Source of the DNA: Candidatus Eiseniibacteriota bacterium
GTDB lineage: Bacteria; Eisenbacteria; RBG-16-71-46
Assembly (NCBI GenBank): GCA_025360715.1
Contig: JANYBS010000001.1
Location: 1 to 48,442 of the forward strand
Length of the DNA: 48,442 nucleotides
Reading direction: 5' to 3'
The translations under genes and the position numbers were made by a program. The notes beneath the pieces were generated by a model, which was not told the origin of the DNA, searched no databases, and saw only the letters and a program-made list of their open reading frames with translations. This document shows positions 25,466 to 33,129 of the stretch, piece by piece (the first letter of the stretch is position 1; every line of letters starts with the position of its first letter).

Positions 25466-26696
25466 TGACCCGCGCTTGACGGGGGGCCGCGGCAGCGTCC
25501 TGCATCTCTCCGAGAACCTCACGCTGCCGTTCGACCGGCGCGTATGGATGGAGCTGAATGCCCTCAAGGCGGCCGGCTACGAGGTCTCGGCGATCTGCCC
25601 CATGGGCGTGGGCGGCACCAAGGCGTACGAGGTGCTCGACGGGATCCACATCTGGCGCTACCCCGAGCCACCGCTGGCGAGCGGGGCGCTCAGCTACATC
25701 TGGGAGTTCCTGTTTTGCTGGCTGCACACCGCGCGGCTCACACTCATGGTGCTCGCGCGCCGCGGCTTCGACGTGATCCATACCGCGAATCCGCCCGACA
25801 CGTTCTGGGCGATCGCGCTGCCGTTCAAGCTCTTCGGCAAGAAGTTCGTGTTCGATCATCACGACCTGTGCCCCGAACTCTATCTGTCGCGTTTCGGCGA
25901 GCAGAAAGCCGGCAGCCTGCCGCACCGCTTGTTGCAGTGGCTCGAGCGGATGCAGTTCGCAACCGCCGACATCGTGATCAGCACCAACGAGTCGTATCGC
26001 CAGGTGGCGCTCACGCGCGGCCACAAGCGCCCTGACCGCGTGTTCGTGGTGCGCTCGGGCCCCAGCCAGAAGCGCTTCGGCGTGGTGCGCGAACCCAGCC
26101 CCGAACTCAAACGTGGCAAGAAGTTCCTGGTCGCCTACCTGGGCGTGATGGCTCCGCAGGACGGCGTGGATCATCTCGTGCGCGCGGCGAAGGTGCTCGT
26201 ACAGGACCTGAAGCGCGACGACATCGCGTTCACGTTCATCGGCGCGGGTGATTCGTTCGAGGACCTGCGCAAGCTCAAGACCGAACTCGGCCTGGACGCC
26301 TGCTGCGAGTTCACCGGCCGCGTGCCCGACGGCGACGTGGAACGCATTCTTGCGACTGCAGACGTGTGTGTGAGTCCCGATCCGAAGAACCCGCTCAACG
26401 ACGTGAGCACCATGAACAAAGTGCTCGAGTACATGGCGTGCGCGAAGCCGGTGGTCGCCTACGACCTGCGCGAGCATCGTTACTCGGCGGGCGACGGCGC
26501 GCTGTACGCCGAAGCCGACGTCGTCGAGGACCTGGCGGCCAAGATCGCGCAGCTGCTCGATGATCCGGCTTTGCGCGCCAGCATGGGCGCTTACAACCGG
26601 GACCGCTTCCTGACGCAGATGGCGTGGGAGCACAATGCCGGCACGCTCCTGAAAGCTTACGAGACCCTATGCGGACCTCCGAAGACCGGCGCGTGA
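25437..26696 (+). CDS. GT4 glycosyltransferase (GT-B fold)
   Basis: This 419-residue protein has an N-terminal domain starting VLHLSENLTLPFDRRVWME and DVIHTANPPDTFWA. The C-terminal GT4 domain has AYLGVMAPQDGVDHLV and the acceptor/donor loop STMNKVLEYMACAKPVVAYD. This type is common in exopolysaccharide clusters that also carry WcaJ-like transferases. It would add one sugar of the repeat unit at the cytoplasmic face. The start at 25437 lies inside the end of algD; a second in-frame ATG at 25449 is an alternative. The sugar specificity cannot be told from sequence. Confidence 0.92.
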   Translation: MGNIMGWLGSDPRLTGGRGSVLHLSENLTLPFDRRVWMELNALKAAGYEVSAICPMGVGGTKAYEVLDGIHIWRYPEPPLASGALSYIWEFLFCWLHTARLTLMVLARRGFDVIHTANPPDTFWAIALPFKLFGKKFVFDHHDLCPELYLSRFGEQKAGSLPHRLLQWLERMQFATADIVISTNESYRQVALTRGHKRPDRVFVVRSGPSQKRFGVVREPSPELKRGKKFLVAYLGVMAPQDGVDHLVRAAKVLVQDLKRDDIAFTFIGAGDSFEDLRKLKTELGLDACCEFTGRVPDGDVERILATADVCVSPDPKNPLNDVSTMNKVLEYMACAKPVVAYDLREHRYSAGDGALYAEADVVEDLAAKIAQLLDDPALRASMGAYNRDRFLTQMAWEHNAGTLLKAYETLCGPPKTGA

Positions 26697-27865
26697 CCGT
26701 GCTGCTGGCCGAAAGTGGCCGCAGCGTGGGAGGCACCGAGCGCGTGGTGTGGGAGTTGGCGACTCGGCTGTCGCCGCAGCGTTTCGACGTGCGCGTGTGG
26801 CTGAGCGACGATTCCGGCGTGACCGAGTTCGCCGATGCGCTCACTGCGCGCGGCATCGAAGTGACGCGCGTCGCCGAGGTGGATTCGCGCTGGGACTGGC
26901 AAGGCATGCTGCGCACGTGGAACGCCCTGCGCCGCATCCAGCCGGGCGTGCTGCACGTGCATCATGTGTGGCCGGCCGCAGACCGCTATCTGGCCATGCT
27001 CGCGCGCGCCGCCGGTATCAAGCGCCTGGTCGTGACCGAACACATCGTGGGCACGTCGCACTCGGGCGGCCAGCGCGCGCTCAAGCGCGACGAGATCGCG
27101 CGCGCCGCCGCCGTCACCGCGGTCTGCGGTGCGATCGCCGAGACGCTCGTGCGCGACTATGGCGTCTCGCGCGAGCAGGTCCGTATCGTCCCCAACGGCG
27201 CGGACCTGCCCGACGAGGCAATCGAGGCGCCGGTGGCGCGGCGCTGGCGCGAGCGCTTCGGAGCATCGCTCATCCGCCCGCTCTGGGTCGTGCCCGCGCG
27301 GCTCGAGGATCAAAAGGGCCACGTCTATCTGTTCGACGCTCTGGCCGAGGTCTGGAAGCGCGGGCTCGACTTCTCGCTCGCGCTCGCAGGCGAGGGTTCG
27401 TTGCGCGGGGCGCTCGAGGAGCGTGCGCGGATGCTGGGCCTGGCGAACAAGATCCATTTCCTGGGCCAGCTCGAGGACCTGGGTTCGCTTCTGGCAGCGG
27501 CCGATGCCGTGGTGCTGCCGTCGCTGTGGGAGGGGCTGCCGCTTGCGATGCTCGAAGCGATGGTGCGCGCGCGCCCCGTCACGGCCACGTCGGTGGGCGG
27601 CGTGCCCGAGGTGATCGAGAACGAGGTGCACGGACAGTTGGTGCCGCCGGCCGATGCCACGGCGTTGGCCGACGCTCTCGAGCGCTTCCACCGCAAGCCG
27701 GACCGGGCGATGCGCCTGGGCCGCGCCGGTGCCGAGCGCGTGCGCGCGGACTACACCTGGCGTGCCGTGGTGCAGGGCTTCGAGAGCGTGTACGACGATG
27801 TGATGGGGCTCGCCACGTTCGCTCCCGATGCGGTGAGTGCCGGCAAGCGCGGAGGCGGCCGGTGA
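26669..27865 (+). CDS. GT4 glycosyltransferase (GT-B fold)
   Basis: This protein of about 398 residues has the classical GT4 opening LLAESGRSVGGTERVVWELA. Its Rossmann C-domain reads VVPARLEDQKGHVYLFDAL, with the E-x7-E-type motif LPSLWEGLPLAMLEAMVRA. It adds a sugar to the lipid-linked unit. Two starts are possible: ATG 26669, with GAG about 8 bases upstream, or GTG 26693, which overlaps the previous stop as GTGA and would start right at the conserved strand. I report the ATG but regard the GTG as nearly as likely. The stop overlaps the GTG of the next gene. Confidence 0.92.
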   Translation: MRTSEDRRVTVLLAESGRSVGGTERVVWELATRLSPQRFDVRVWLSDDSGVTEFADALTARGIEVTRVAEVDSRWDWQGMLRTWNALRRIQPGVLHVHHVWPAADRYLAMLARAAGIKRLVVTEHIVGTSHSGGQRALKRDEIARAAAVTAVCGAIAETLVRDYGVSREQVRIVPNGADLPDEAIEAPVARRWRERFGASLIRPLWVVPARLEDQKGHVYLFDALAEVWKRGLDFSLALAGEGSLRGALEERARMLGLANKIHFLGQLEDLGSLLAAADAVVLPSLWEGLPLAMLEAMVRARPVTATSVGGVPEVIENEVHGQLVPPADATALADALERFHRKPDRAMRLGRAGAERVRADYTWRAVVQGFESVYDDVMGLATFAPDAVSAGKRGGGR

Positions 27866-28860
27866 CGATCGGCGTCGTGATCCCCTGCCACGCGCAGGAG
27901 CGCTTCCTGCCGCGCACGATCGCGGCGCTCGAAGCGGCGCTCGCCGGGCGCGAATGGCGCGGCGTGCTGGTGTTCGCGACGGCCGCAGGCGGCGAAGGCG
28001 TGCCGGAACTGGGCCCGCATTGGCAGATCGTGCGCCCTGCGCCCGCGGCGCGGCCGCTCACGCCGGGCGCCGCGCGCAACTTGGGTTTCGCGCATTGCGG
28101 CGGCGCGTGGGTGTTGTTCGTGGATGCCGATGTCGAAGTCGACCGCGCGTGGTGCGACCGCGCGCTGACCGTGATCGCCGAAGAGCCGCAGCTGGCTGGG
28201 CTCTGGGGACGGCTTGAGGAATGGTTCGTCGAGGGTGGCCAGGACGGCGGGGCGACGCGTGCCGGCTCCCGGGACATGTATCGTGTCGGCGATCACGATC
28301 ACGACTCCGACTACATGGCGACGCTCGCTTTCTACCGCCGCGACGCGCTGGAGCGCACCGGTGGATACGAGCCGCGCCTGAACAGCGAAGAGGACTTCGA
28401 GTTGGGCCTGCGCTTGCGCCAGCGCGGCGGGCTGCTGCGCAGCATCGCGCCGCGCGCGGCCCGGCATTGGAGCGCGCCGCGGCCCAGTTTCGCCGAGATC
28501 GGCAGGCGTTGGCGCACGGGCCTGTGCTTCGGCCAGGGCCAAGTGATCAAGCTCTACCTGGGCCGCCCAGGATTCGCTGCGCACCTTCGCCGGCAATCGC
28601 TCTACCTGATGATGCTCTCGATCGCCCTCGCCGCCATCCCTGCCGTTGTGCTGGCGGGCGCACGCGGGCTGGCGCTCTGGGCACTTGCCCCGGTCGCGCT
28701 GCTGGCGTTCATGAGCGTGCGAAAGCGGAGCCCGCGCCTCGCGCTGCACGCGTTGCTCACGTGGAGCGTCAATGCGGGCGGACTGGTGGCGGGTCTCGTC
28801 CTGCCGCTGCCGCCAGTCACTTCGGCCGTCGCCGGGCGTATGCATCCGGAGGCTCCATGA
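27862..28860 (+). CDS. GT2 glycosyltransferase with C-terminal membrane helices
   Basis: This protein of about 332 residues starts at a GTG that overlaps the preceding stop (GTGA). GVVIPCHAQERFLPRTIAAL opens the GT-A fold. WVLFVDADVEVDRAWCD is the metal-binding segment, and GGYEPRLNSEEDFELGLRLR carries the E-D acceptor motif. After residue 245 there are two or three hydrophobic segments, suggesting attachment to the inner membrane. It resembles succinoglycan-type GT2 enzymes. It is coupled by 4-bp overlaps to the GT4 genes on both sides, so it probably acts in the same stepwise assembly. The sugar added is unknown. Confidence 0.9.
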   Translation: MTIGVVIPCHAQERFLPRTIAALEAALAGREWRGVLVFATAAGGEGVPELGPHWQIVRPAPAARPLTPGAARNLGFAHCGGAWVLFVDADVEVDRAWCDRALTVIAEEPQLAGLWGRLEEWFVEGGQDGGATRAGSRDMYRVGDHDHDSDYMATLAFYRRDALERTGGYEPRLNSEEDFELGLRLRQRGGLLRSIAPRAARHWSAPRPSFAEIGRRWRTGLCFGQGQVIKLYLGRPGFAAHLRRQSLYLMMLSIALAAIPAVVLAGARGLALWALAPVALLAFMSVRKRSPRLALHALLTWSVNAGGLVAGLVLPLPPVTSAVAGRMHPEAP

Positions 28861-30056
28861 CGATCCACGCCGCCGTTGACAACGATATCCATCCGGCCCG
28901 ATTCGGCGGTGCCCAACGCTCATTCGGCCTGGCCCGCGGCATGGCCCGGCGCGCGCGTGTGCGGGTGCTGTGTGTGGTGCCCAATCAGTCCACTGCCCCG
29001 GCGCACGAGTCCGTGGCTGGGGTGGAGCTGATGCGCGTGAAGGCGTGGCACACCAGTCTAGCTTGGCGCTTGGAGCGATTCGGGCTCGCGCCGCTCTTCA
29101 CCGCGGCCGGCGGGCACGATCGTCGCAGCAAGACCTACGAGGCTGCTCTGGGCGAACCTGCCGATGTGCTGGCGGCCGACCTGCACCTGAGCGCACTGCT
29201 GCGCAGCAGGCGCCCGCGCGGCGCGCGTCTGCGCGTGCATACCTCGCACAACGTGGAGTATGACCGCTTCCGCTCCAGCGCTCCGCCGGTGATGCTGCGC
29301 GGCCTGTGGGCGCGACGCATGCGCGCGCTCGAAGCCCGTGCCGTCGAGAGCGCGGACCTGACCGTGGTGTGTACCGATGAAGACGCCGCGCGCATGCGCG
29401 AACTCTATGGTGTGGACGATTCCCGGCTCGCGGTGATCGCGAACGGTTTCGACGAGACCGAGCTGCATGCCGCACAGCCCGCCGAGCGCACCGCCGCTCG
29501 AGCGGCCCTGGGCGTGGCGGCCGACGAGCACCTGGCGGTGTTCATGGGCGCCGACTGGGGCCCGAATCGCGATGCGCTGCGGTTGCTCACCGAGCGCGTG
29601 TTCCCGTCGCTTGCAGGCGAGCGCATCCGCCTGCTCGTGGTCGGTTCGGTCACTCGCGCGCTGGGCGGCCGCCGCGAGCCGTGGCTGATCGCGCATGGCG
29701 AGGCGCCCGAGTTGCTGCGCGTACTGCATGCGGCGGACAGCGGCCTGAACCCCGTGCTCGCGGGTGGTGGCAGCAATGTGAAGGTGCCCAGCTACCTGGC
29801 CGCGGGGCTCGCGGTGATCACGACGCCCTTCGGGATCCGCGGCTACGCGCCGCTGGCTCCGCATTGCGTGGTGGCTGAGCAGGGGCAGTGGGCCGATGCG
29901 TTGCGCGCGCGTCCGCAGGGTTGCGCGGTGCGCGGTGTCGCGCCCCCGAGCATCCTGGCGCAGTATGCTTGGGGTGCGCTCGGGGAACGCTTGGCGCTGC
30001 ACATGGAGCGGATGCTGGCGAAGGCAGACCACATGGAACCTCGGGGAGCGGCTTGA
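28857..30056 (+). CDS. GT4-like glycosyltransferase (GT-B fold)
   Basis: The 399-residue protein has GGAQRSFGLARGMARRARVRV at the N-terminus and a HTSHNVEYDRF segment. A C-terminal domain contains VFMGADWGPNRDALRLL and GGGSNVKVPSYLAAGLAVITT. These resemble the GT4/Glyco_trans_1_4 enzymes with the pattern G-S-x-x-K-x-x-x-Y-x-A found in exopolysaccharide loci. Its ATG at 28857 overlaps the GT2 stop (ATGA), and its own stop shares one base with the next ATG (TGATG). It is likely one of the repeat-unit assembly steps. The open frame further upstream is a shadow. Confidence 0.9.
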   Translation: MTIHAAVDNDIHPARFGGAQRSFGLARGMARRARVRVLCVVPNQSTAPAHESVAGVELMRVKAWHTSLAWRLERFGLAPLFTAAGGHDRRSKTYEAALGEPADVLAADLHLSALLRSRRPRGARLRVHTSHNVEYDRFRSSAPPVMLRGLWARRMRALEARAVESADLTVVCTDEDAARMRELYGVDDSRLAVIANGFDETELHAAQPAERTAARAALGVAADEHLAVFMGADWGPNRDALRLLTERVFPSLAGERIRLLVVGSVTRALGGRREPWLIAHGEAPELLRVLHAADSGLNPVLAGGGSNVKVPSYLAAGLAVITTPFGIRGYAPLAPHCVVAEQGQWADALRARPQGCAVRGVAPPSILAQYAWGALGERLALHMERMLAKADHMEPRGAA

Positions 30057-31159
30057 TGCGCGTCGCGATGATCGGGCAGAAGGGCATCCCTGCGACGTAT
30101 GGCGGCATCGAGCGCCACGTCGATGAGATCTCGCGCCGGCTCGTGCAGCAGCAGGACATCGAGGTCGATGTCTTCTGCCGGCTGTACTACACGCCGGCGG
30201 GCGCGAGCTATCACGGCGTCAAACTGCTGCGCCGGCCCAGCATCCACACCAAGCATCTGGATGCGATCACGCATGTCACGTGGGCCACGCTCGAATCCAT
30301 GATGCGGCACTACGACATCGTGCACTTCCATGCGCTGGGCCCCGCACTGTTCTCGGGGCTACCGCGGCTGACAGGCTCCAAGACTGTGGTCACCGTGCAC
30401 GGGCTCGACTGGCAGCGCGAGAAGTGGGGCAAATTCGCGCGCTGGTTCCTGCGCCAGTGCGAAGGCCCCGCGGCGCACCTGCCCGACCGCACGATCGTGG
30501 TGAGCAAGACGCTGCGTCAGCACTTTCAAGAGGCGCATCACTGCGACGCGGCGTTCATCCCCAACGGCACGAACCTTCCGCAGCCGCGCGCCGCGAAGAA
30601 GATCCTGCAGCTGGGGCTGACGCCCAACAAATACGTGCTCTTCGTGGGCCGGCTCGTGCCGGAGAAGGGCGTGCACTACCTCTGCGAGGCGTTCAGCCAG
30701 ATCGATACCGACATGACGCTCGCGCTGGTGGGCGGCCTGAGCTTCTCGCAGGGCTATGTGGATATCCTCAAGAAGTACGAGAGCGACCGCATCCGCCTGC
30801 TCGACTACGTGTTCGGCGAATCGCTCGAGGAGCTGTGGAGCAATGCGTACTGCGTGGTGCAGCCCTCCACCATGGAAGGCCTGTCGATCGCGCTGCTCGA
30901 GGCACTCTCGTACAGCCGCTGCGTGCTGATCTCGGATATCCCCGAGAATATGGAAGTCGCCGAAGAGTGTTCGATGCACTTCAAGTCCAAAAACGTGGCC
31001 GATCTCAAGGCCAAACTCGAGCGGCTCATCCGCGAGCCCGAACTGGTACGCAGTTTCGGCGACCGAGCGCGCAAGCACATCCTTCAGCACTATTCGTGGG
31101 ACACGGTCGCGGAATCGACCGCGGATCTCTACCGCAATCTGGTCGAACACAAGCAGTGA
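30056..31159 (+). CDS. GT4 glycosyltransferase with DUF1972-type N-terminus
   Basis: The 367-residue protein starts MRVAMIGQKGIPATYGGIER. This is the signature opening of the DUF1972/rhamnosyltransferase-like GT4 group (compare Cps2T- and WbnK-type enzymes). The C-domain has VLFVGRLVPEKGVHYLCEA and the MEGLSIALLEALSYSR nucleotide-sugar loop. Some relatives transfer rhamnose, but the sugar used here is not readable. Its ATG at 30056 shares one base with the previous stop. A 63-bp spacer to manC contains a GGCGC-TGTG-GCGCC hairpin without a T-run, so transcription probably continues. Confidence 0.92.
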   Translation: MRVAMIGQKGIPATYGGIERHVDEISRRLVQQQDIEVDVFCRLYYTPAGASYHGVKLLRRPSIHTKHLDAITHVTWATLESMMRHYDIVHFHALGPALFSGLPRLTGSKTVVTVHGLDWQREKWGKFARWFLRQCEGPAAHLPDRTIVVSKTLRQHFQEAHHCDAAFIPNGTNLPQPRAAKKILQLGLTPNKYVLFVGRLVPEKGVHYLCEAFSQIDTDMTLALVGGLSFSQGYVDILKKYESDRIRLLDYVFGESLEELWSNAYCVVQPSTMEGLSIALLEALSYSRCVLISDIPENMEVAEECSMHFKSKNVADLKAKLERLIREPELVRSFGDRARKHILQHYSWDTVAESTADLYRNLVEHKQ

Positions 31160-31222
31160 ACCTCTCCGGCATAGCAGGCGCTGTGGCGCCGCCCTTCGGC
31201 GTGTGCTAATCCTGCGCTCCAC

Positions 31223-32272
31223 ATGACCCCGACTCCTCTCAGAGGTGTGTTGATCCTGGCGGGTGGCCGCGGCGAGCGTTTCTGGCCGTGGAGCACCGCC
31301 GAGCGCCCGAAGCAGCTGCTGCCGCTCGCCAAGGACGGCCGCACGCTGCTCGCCGCCACCTTCGCGCGCGCGTTGCGACTGACCACCGCCGATCAGGTCG
31401 TGGTCATGACGTCCGAGGCGCTCCGAGACGCATGCCAGCGCGAGTGCCCCGGCGCGCGCATCCTGGGCGAGCCGATGATGCGCAACACGGCGCCGGCCAT
31501 CGCGGGAGCGGTGTTCTCGTACGAGGAATCGCAGGCGTTCGCCGTGCTGCCCGCCGATCATGCCATCGACGATGAGGACGCCTTCACCGCCGACATGGGG
31601 CGCGCGTTCCAGATCGCGGAACACGACGCGGTGCTGGTCACCTTCGGCATCCCGGCCACGGCGCCCGATCCCAACTTCGGCTATATCCAGCGCGGCGCCG
31701 AGTTGAGCGCGCGGCTGCATCGCGTGGCGCGATTCACCGAGAAGCCCTCGCGCGAGACCGCGGCCGAGTGGCTCGCGACCGGCGCGTTCTCGTGGAACAG
31801 CGGCATGTTCGTGTGGCGTAAGCAGACCTTCTTCGATGCGCTCAGCGTGCATCACCCCGACATCGCCGCGCTGCGCAGTTGGAGTCATGCGGGTGATGAC
31901 GCGGGTTTCGCAGCAGCGATCCGGCCGGTGTTCGAGCCGCTCAAGGGCATCTCGGTGGACTATGCGGTACTCGAGCACGCGCCCAACACGGTGGTGCTCG
32001 AGGCGAGCTTCGATTGGGACGACCTGGGCAGCTGGCAGGCGTGGGCGCGCCGGCAGCCGCGCGATGCGCAGGGTAATGTGTGCTGGGGCGACGCGGTGCC
32101 GGTCGAATGCCGCGACTGCATCGTGGTCGGCGACGGCCTGCTCGCGGCACCACTGCGACTGGAAGGCATGGTCGTGGTCGCGACCGCGCAGGGCGTGCTC
32201 GCATGCCGCATCGAGGATTCCGAACTGGTGCGCAAAGTGTCCGAAGCCGTACGCGCGCGGAAGCACGCATGA
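31223..32272 (+). CDS. manC: Mannose-1-phosphate guanylyltransferase
   Basis: This 349-residue enzyme makes GDP-mannose from mannose-1-phosphate and GTP. The nucleotidyltransferase signature is LILAGGRGERFWPWSTAERP followed by PKQLLPL. FAVLPADHAI and the sugar-binding FTEKPSRETA also match the family. It is the short form without the phosphomannose isomerase domain of AlgA-type bifunctional proteins. With AlgD in the same gene run, it provides a complete route from mannose-1-phosphate to GDP-mannuronate. No phosphomannomutase or isomerase is seen in the window. Its stop overlaps the next ATG (ATGA). Confidence 0.94.
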   Translation: MTPTPLRGVLILAGGRGERFWPWSTAERPKQLLPLAKDGRTLLAATFARALRLTTADQVVVMTSEALRDACQRECPGARILGEPMMRNTAPAIAGAVFSYEESQAFAVLPADHAIDDEDAFTADMGRAFQIAEHDAVLVTFGIPATAPDPNFGYIQRGAELSARLHRVARFTEKPSRETAAEWLATGAFSWNSGMFVWRKQTFFDALSVHHPDIAALRSWSHAGDDAGFAAAIRPVFEPLKGISVDYAVLEHAPNTVVLEASFDWDDLGSWQAWARRQPRDAQGNVCWGDAVPVECRDCIVVGDGLLAAPLRLEGMVVVATAQGVLACRIEDSELVRKVSEAVRARKHA

Positions 32273-33033
32273 GATCCGCACGCGCGGCGCTGGGTGTGTT
32301 CGCGGCGCTGATGCTGTCCGGCTGCGCGGCGCAGATGGCGCCCGTGCGCCCGGCGAGCGTACCTGTGCACGCGGCAGCCGCGCCGGTGCAGACGCCCGCG
32401 CGGCCCGCGCCGCGCAACGCGCCTGCGCGCGTGGCGGTGGATTCGCTGCCCACGCCCGAGGCGCTTGCCGTGCTCGCGAGCCTGCCCGAGCCTGCCGGCG
32501 TGAGCGATGCGCCGATGCCGGCGCGCGCGACGGCACCTGCGGTGGCACCTGCCGTGCTGCCTGCGCCGGCACTGCCACAGGCGTCCGAGCCTGCGCCTGT
32601 CACTGCGCCTGCTGACACGGCGGCGGCCGTCCCGGTACCTGTGCCGGTACCGACGCCGGTGCTGGGTCAGCCGAGCACGCCCGCGACGCCGCCGGCGGCA
32701 GCGCCCGCGACGCCGCCTGCGGCAGCGCCCGCGCCCGCGACGCCGCCGGCGCCTCTCACACCGCCCAGTCCCGCGAGCGCGACTGCCGACACCTGCTGGC
32801 GCGTGCAGATCGCCGCGCCGCTCGAGCGCGACAAGGGCGACGCCATGCGCGAGACGGCGCAGTCGCAGCTCGTGACGCCGATGGTGATCGATGTCGAGGC
32901 CGGTCGCTATAAGGTACGTTCGCGCGACTGCCTGCAGCGCGCCGCCGCCTCCGCACTGCGCGAACGCGCACTCGCCTCCGGCTTCAAGGGAGTGTTCCTT
33001 GTGCTTAAGGTGGCGAAAGTGACCCCGCGATGA
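32269..33033 (+). CDS. Lipoprotein with Pro/Ala linker and SPOR-like C-terminal domain
   Basis: The 254-residue protein has a signal peptide ending in the lipobox LMLSGC, with the lipidated Cys at residue 19. A long Pro-Ala-Val-Thr-rich linker spans about residues 22-175. It includes near-repeats of ATPPAAAP encoded by imperfect DNA repeats at 32685-32760. The last 75 residues begin CWRVQIAAPLERDKGDAMRE and end GFKGVFLVLKV, which fits the SPOR fold that binds septal, denuded peptidoglycan. The protein would be tethered to a membrane and reach through the cell wall. Its place between manC and the GlmU-like gene suggests a role in the envelope, not in sugar chemistry. The SPOR call is by eye. 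Confidence 0.82.
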   Translation: MRSARAALGVFAALMLSGCAAQMAPVRPASVPVHAAAAPVQTPARPAPRNAPARVAVDSLPTPEALAVLASLPEPAGVSDAPMPARATAPAVAPAVLPAPALPQASEPAPVTAPADTAAAVPVPVPVPTPVLGQPSTPATPPAAAPATPPAAAPAPATPPAPLTPPSPASATADTCWRVQIAAPLERDKGDAMRETAQSQLVTPMVIDVEAGRYKVRSRDCLQRAAASALRERALASGFKGVFLVLKVAKVTPR

Positions 33034-33129
33034 GCCGGAGGTTCGAGCGCGTGACAACGCCGAGGAAGGCGCGATGAGCCGGAGGTTCGAGCGCGTGACA
33101 ACGCCGAGGAAGGCGCGATGAGCCGGAGG
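33030..33129 (+). repeat. 44-bp tandem duplication carrying the translation start of the GlmU-like gene
   Basis: Positions 33030-33073 and 33074-33117 are identical 44-mers, and the first 12 bases repeat again at 33118-33129, where the real gene begins. Each copy starts ATGAGCCGGAGG and ends GAGGAAGGCGCG, so each brings its own Shine-Dalgarno-like sequence and ATG. Because 44 is not a multiple of 3, each full copy reads as a 15-codon minigene (MSRRFERVTTPRKAR) whose TGA overlaps the next ATG. Confidence 0.95.

Noticed and set aside
30359-32578. Very long antisense open frame (739 codons) opposite the GT4 and manC genes
   Set aside because: It is rich in Arg, Ala and His and has no domain or motif. 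The sense strand encodes two well-recognised enzymes; this is the usual shadow frame in GC-rich DNA.
32685-32760. CRISPR or satellite repeat
   Set aside because: The repeats are imperfect Pro/Ala codons within the lipoprotein linker and have no spacer structure. No CRISPR array or cas gene was seen anywhere in the window.
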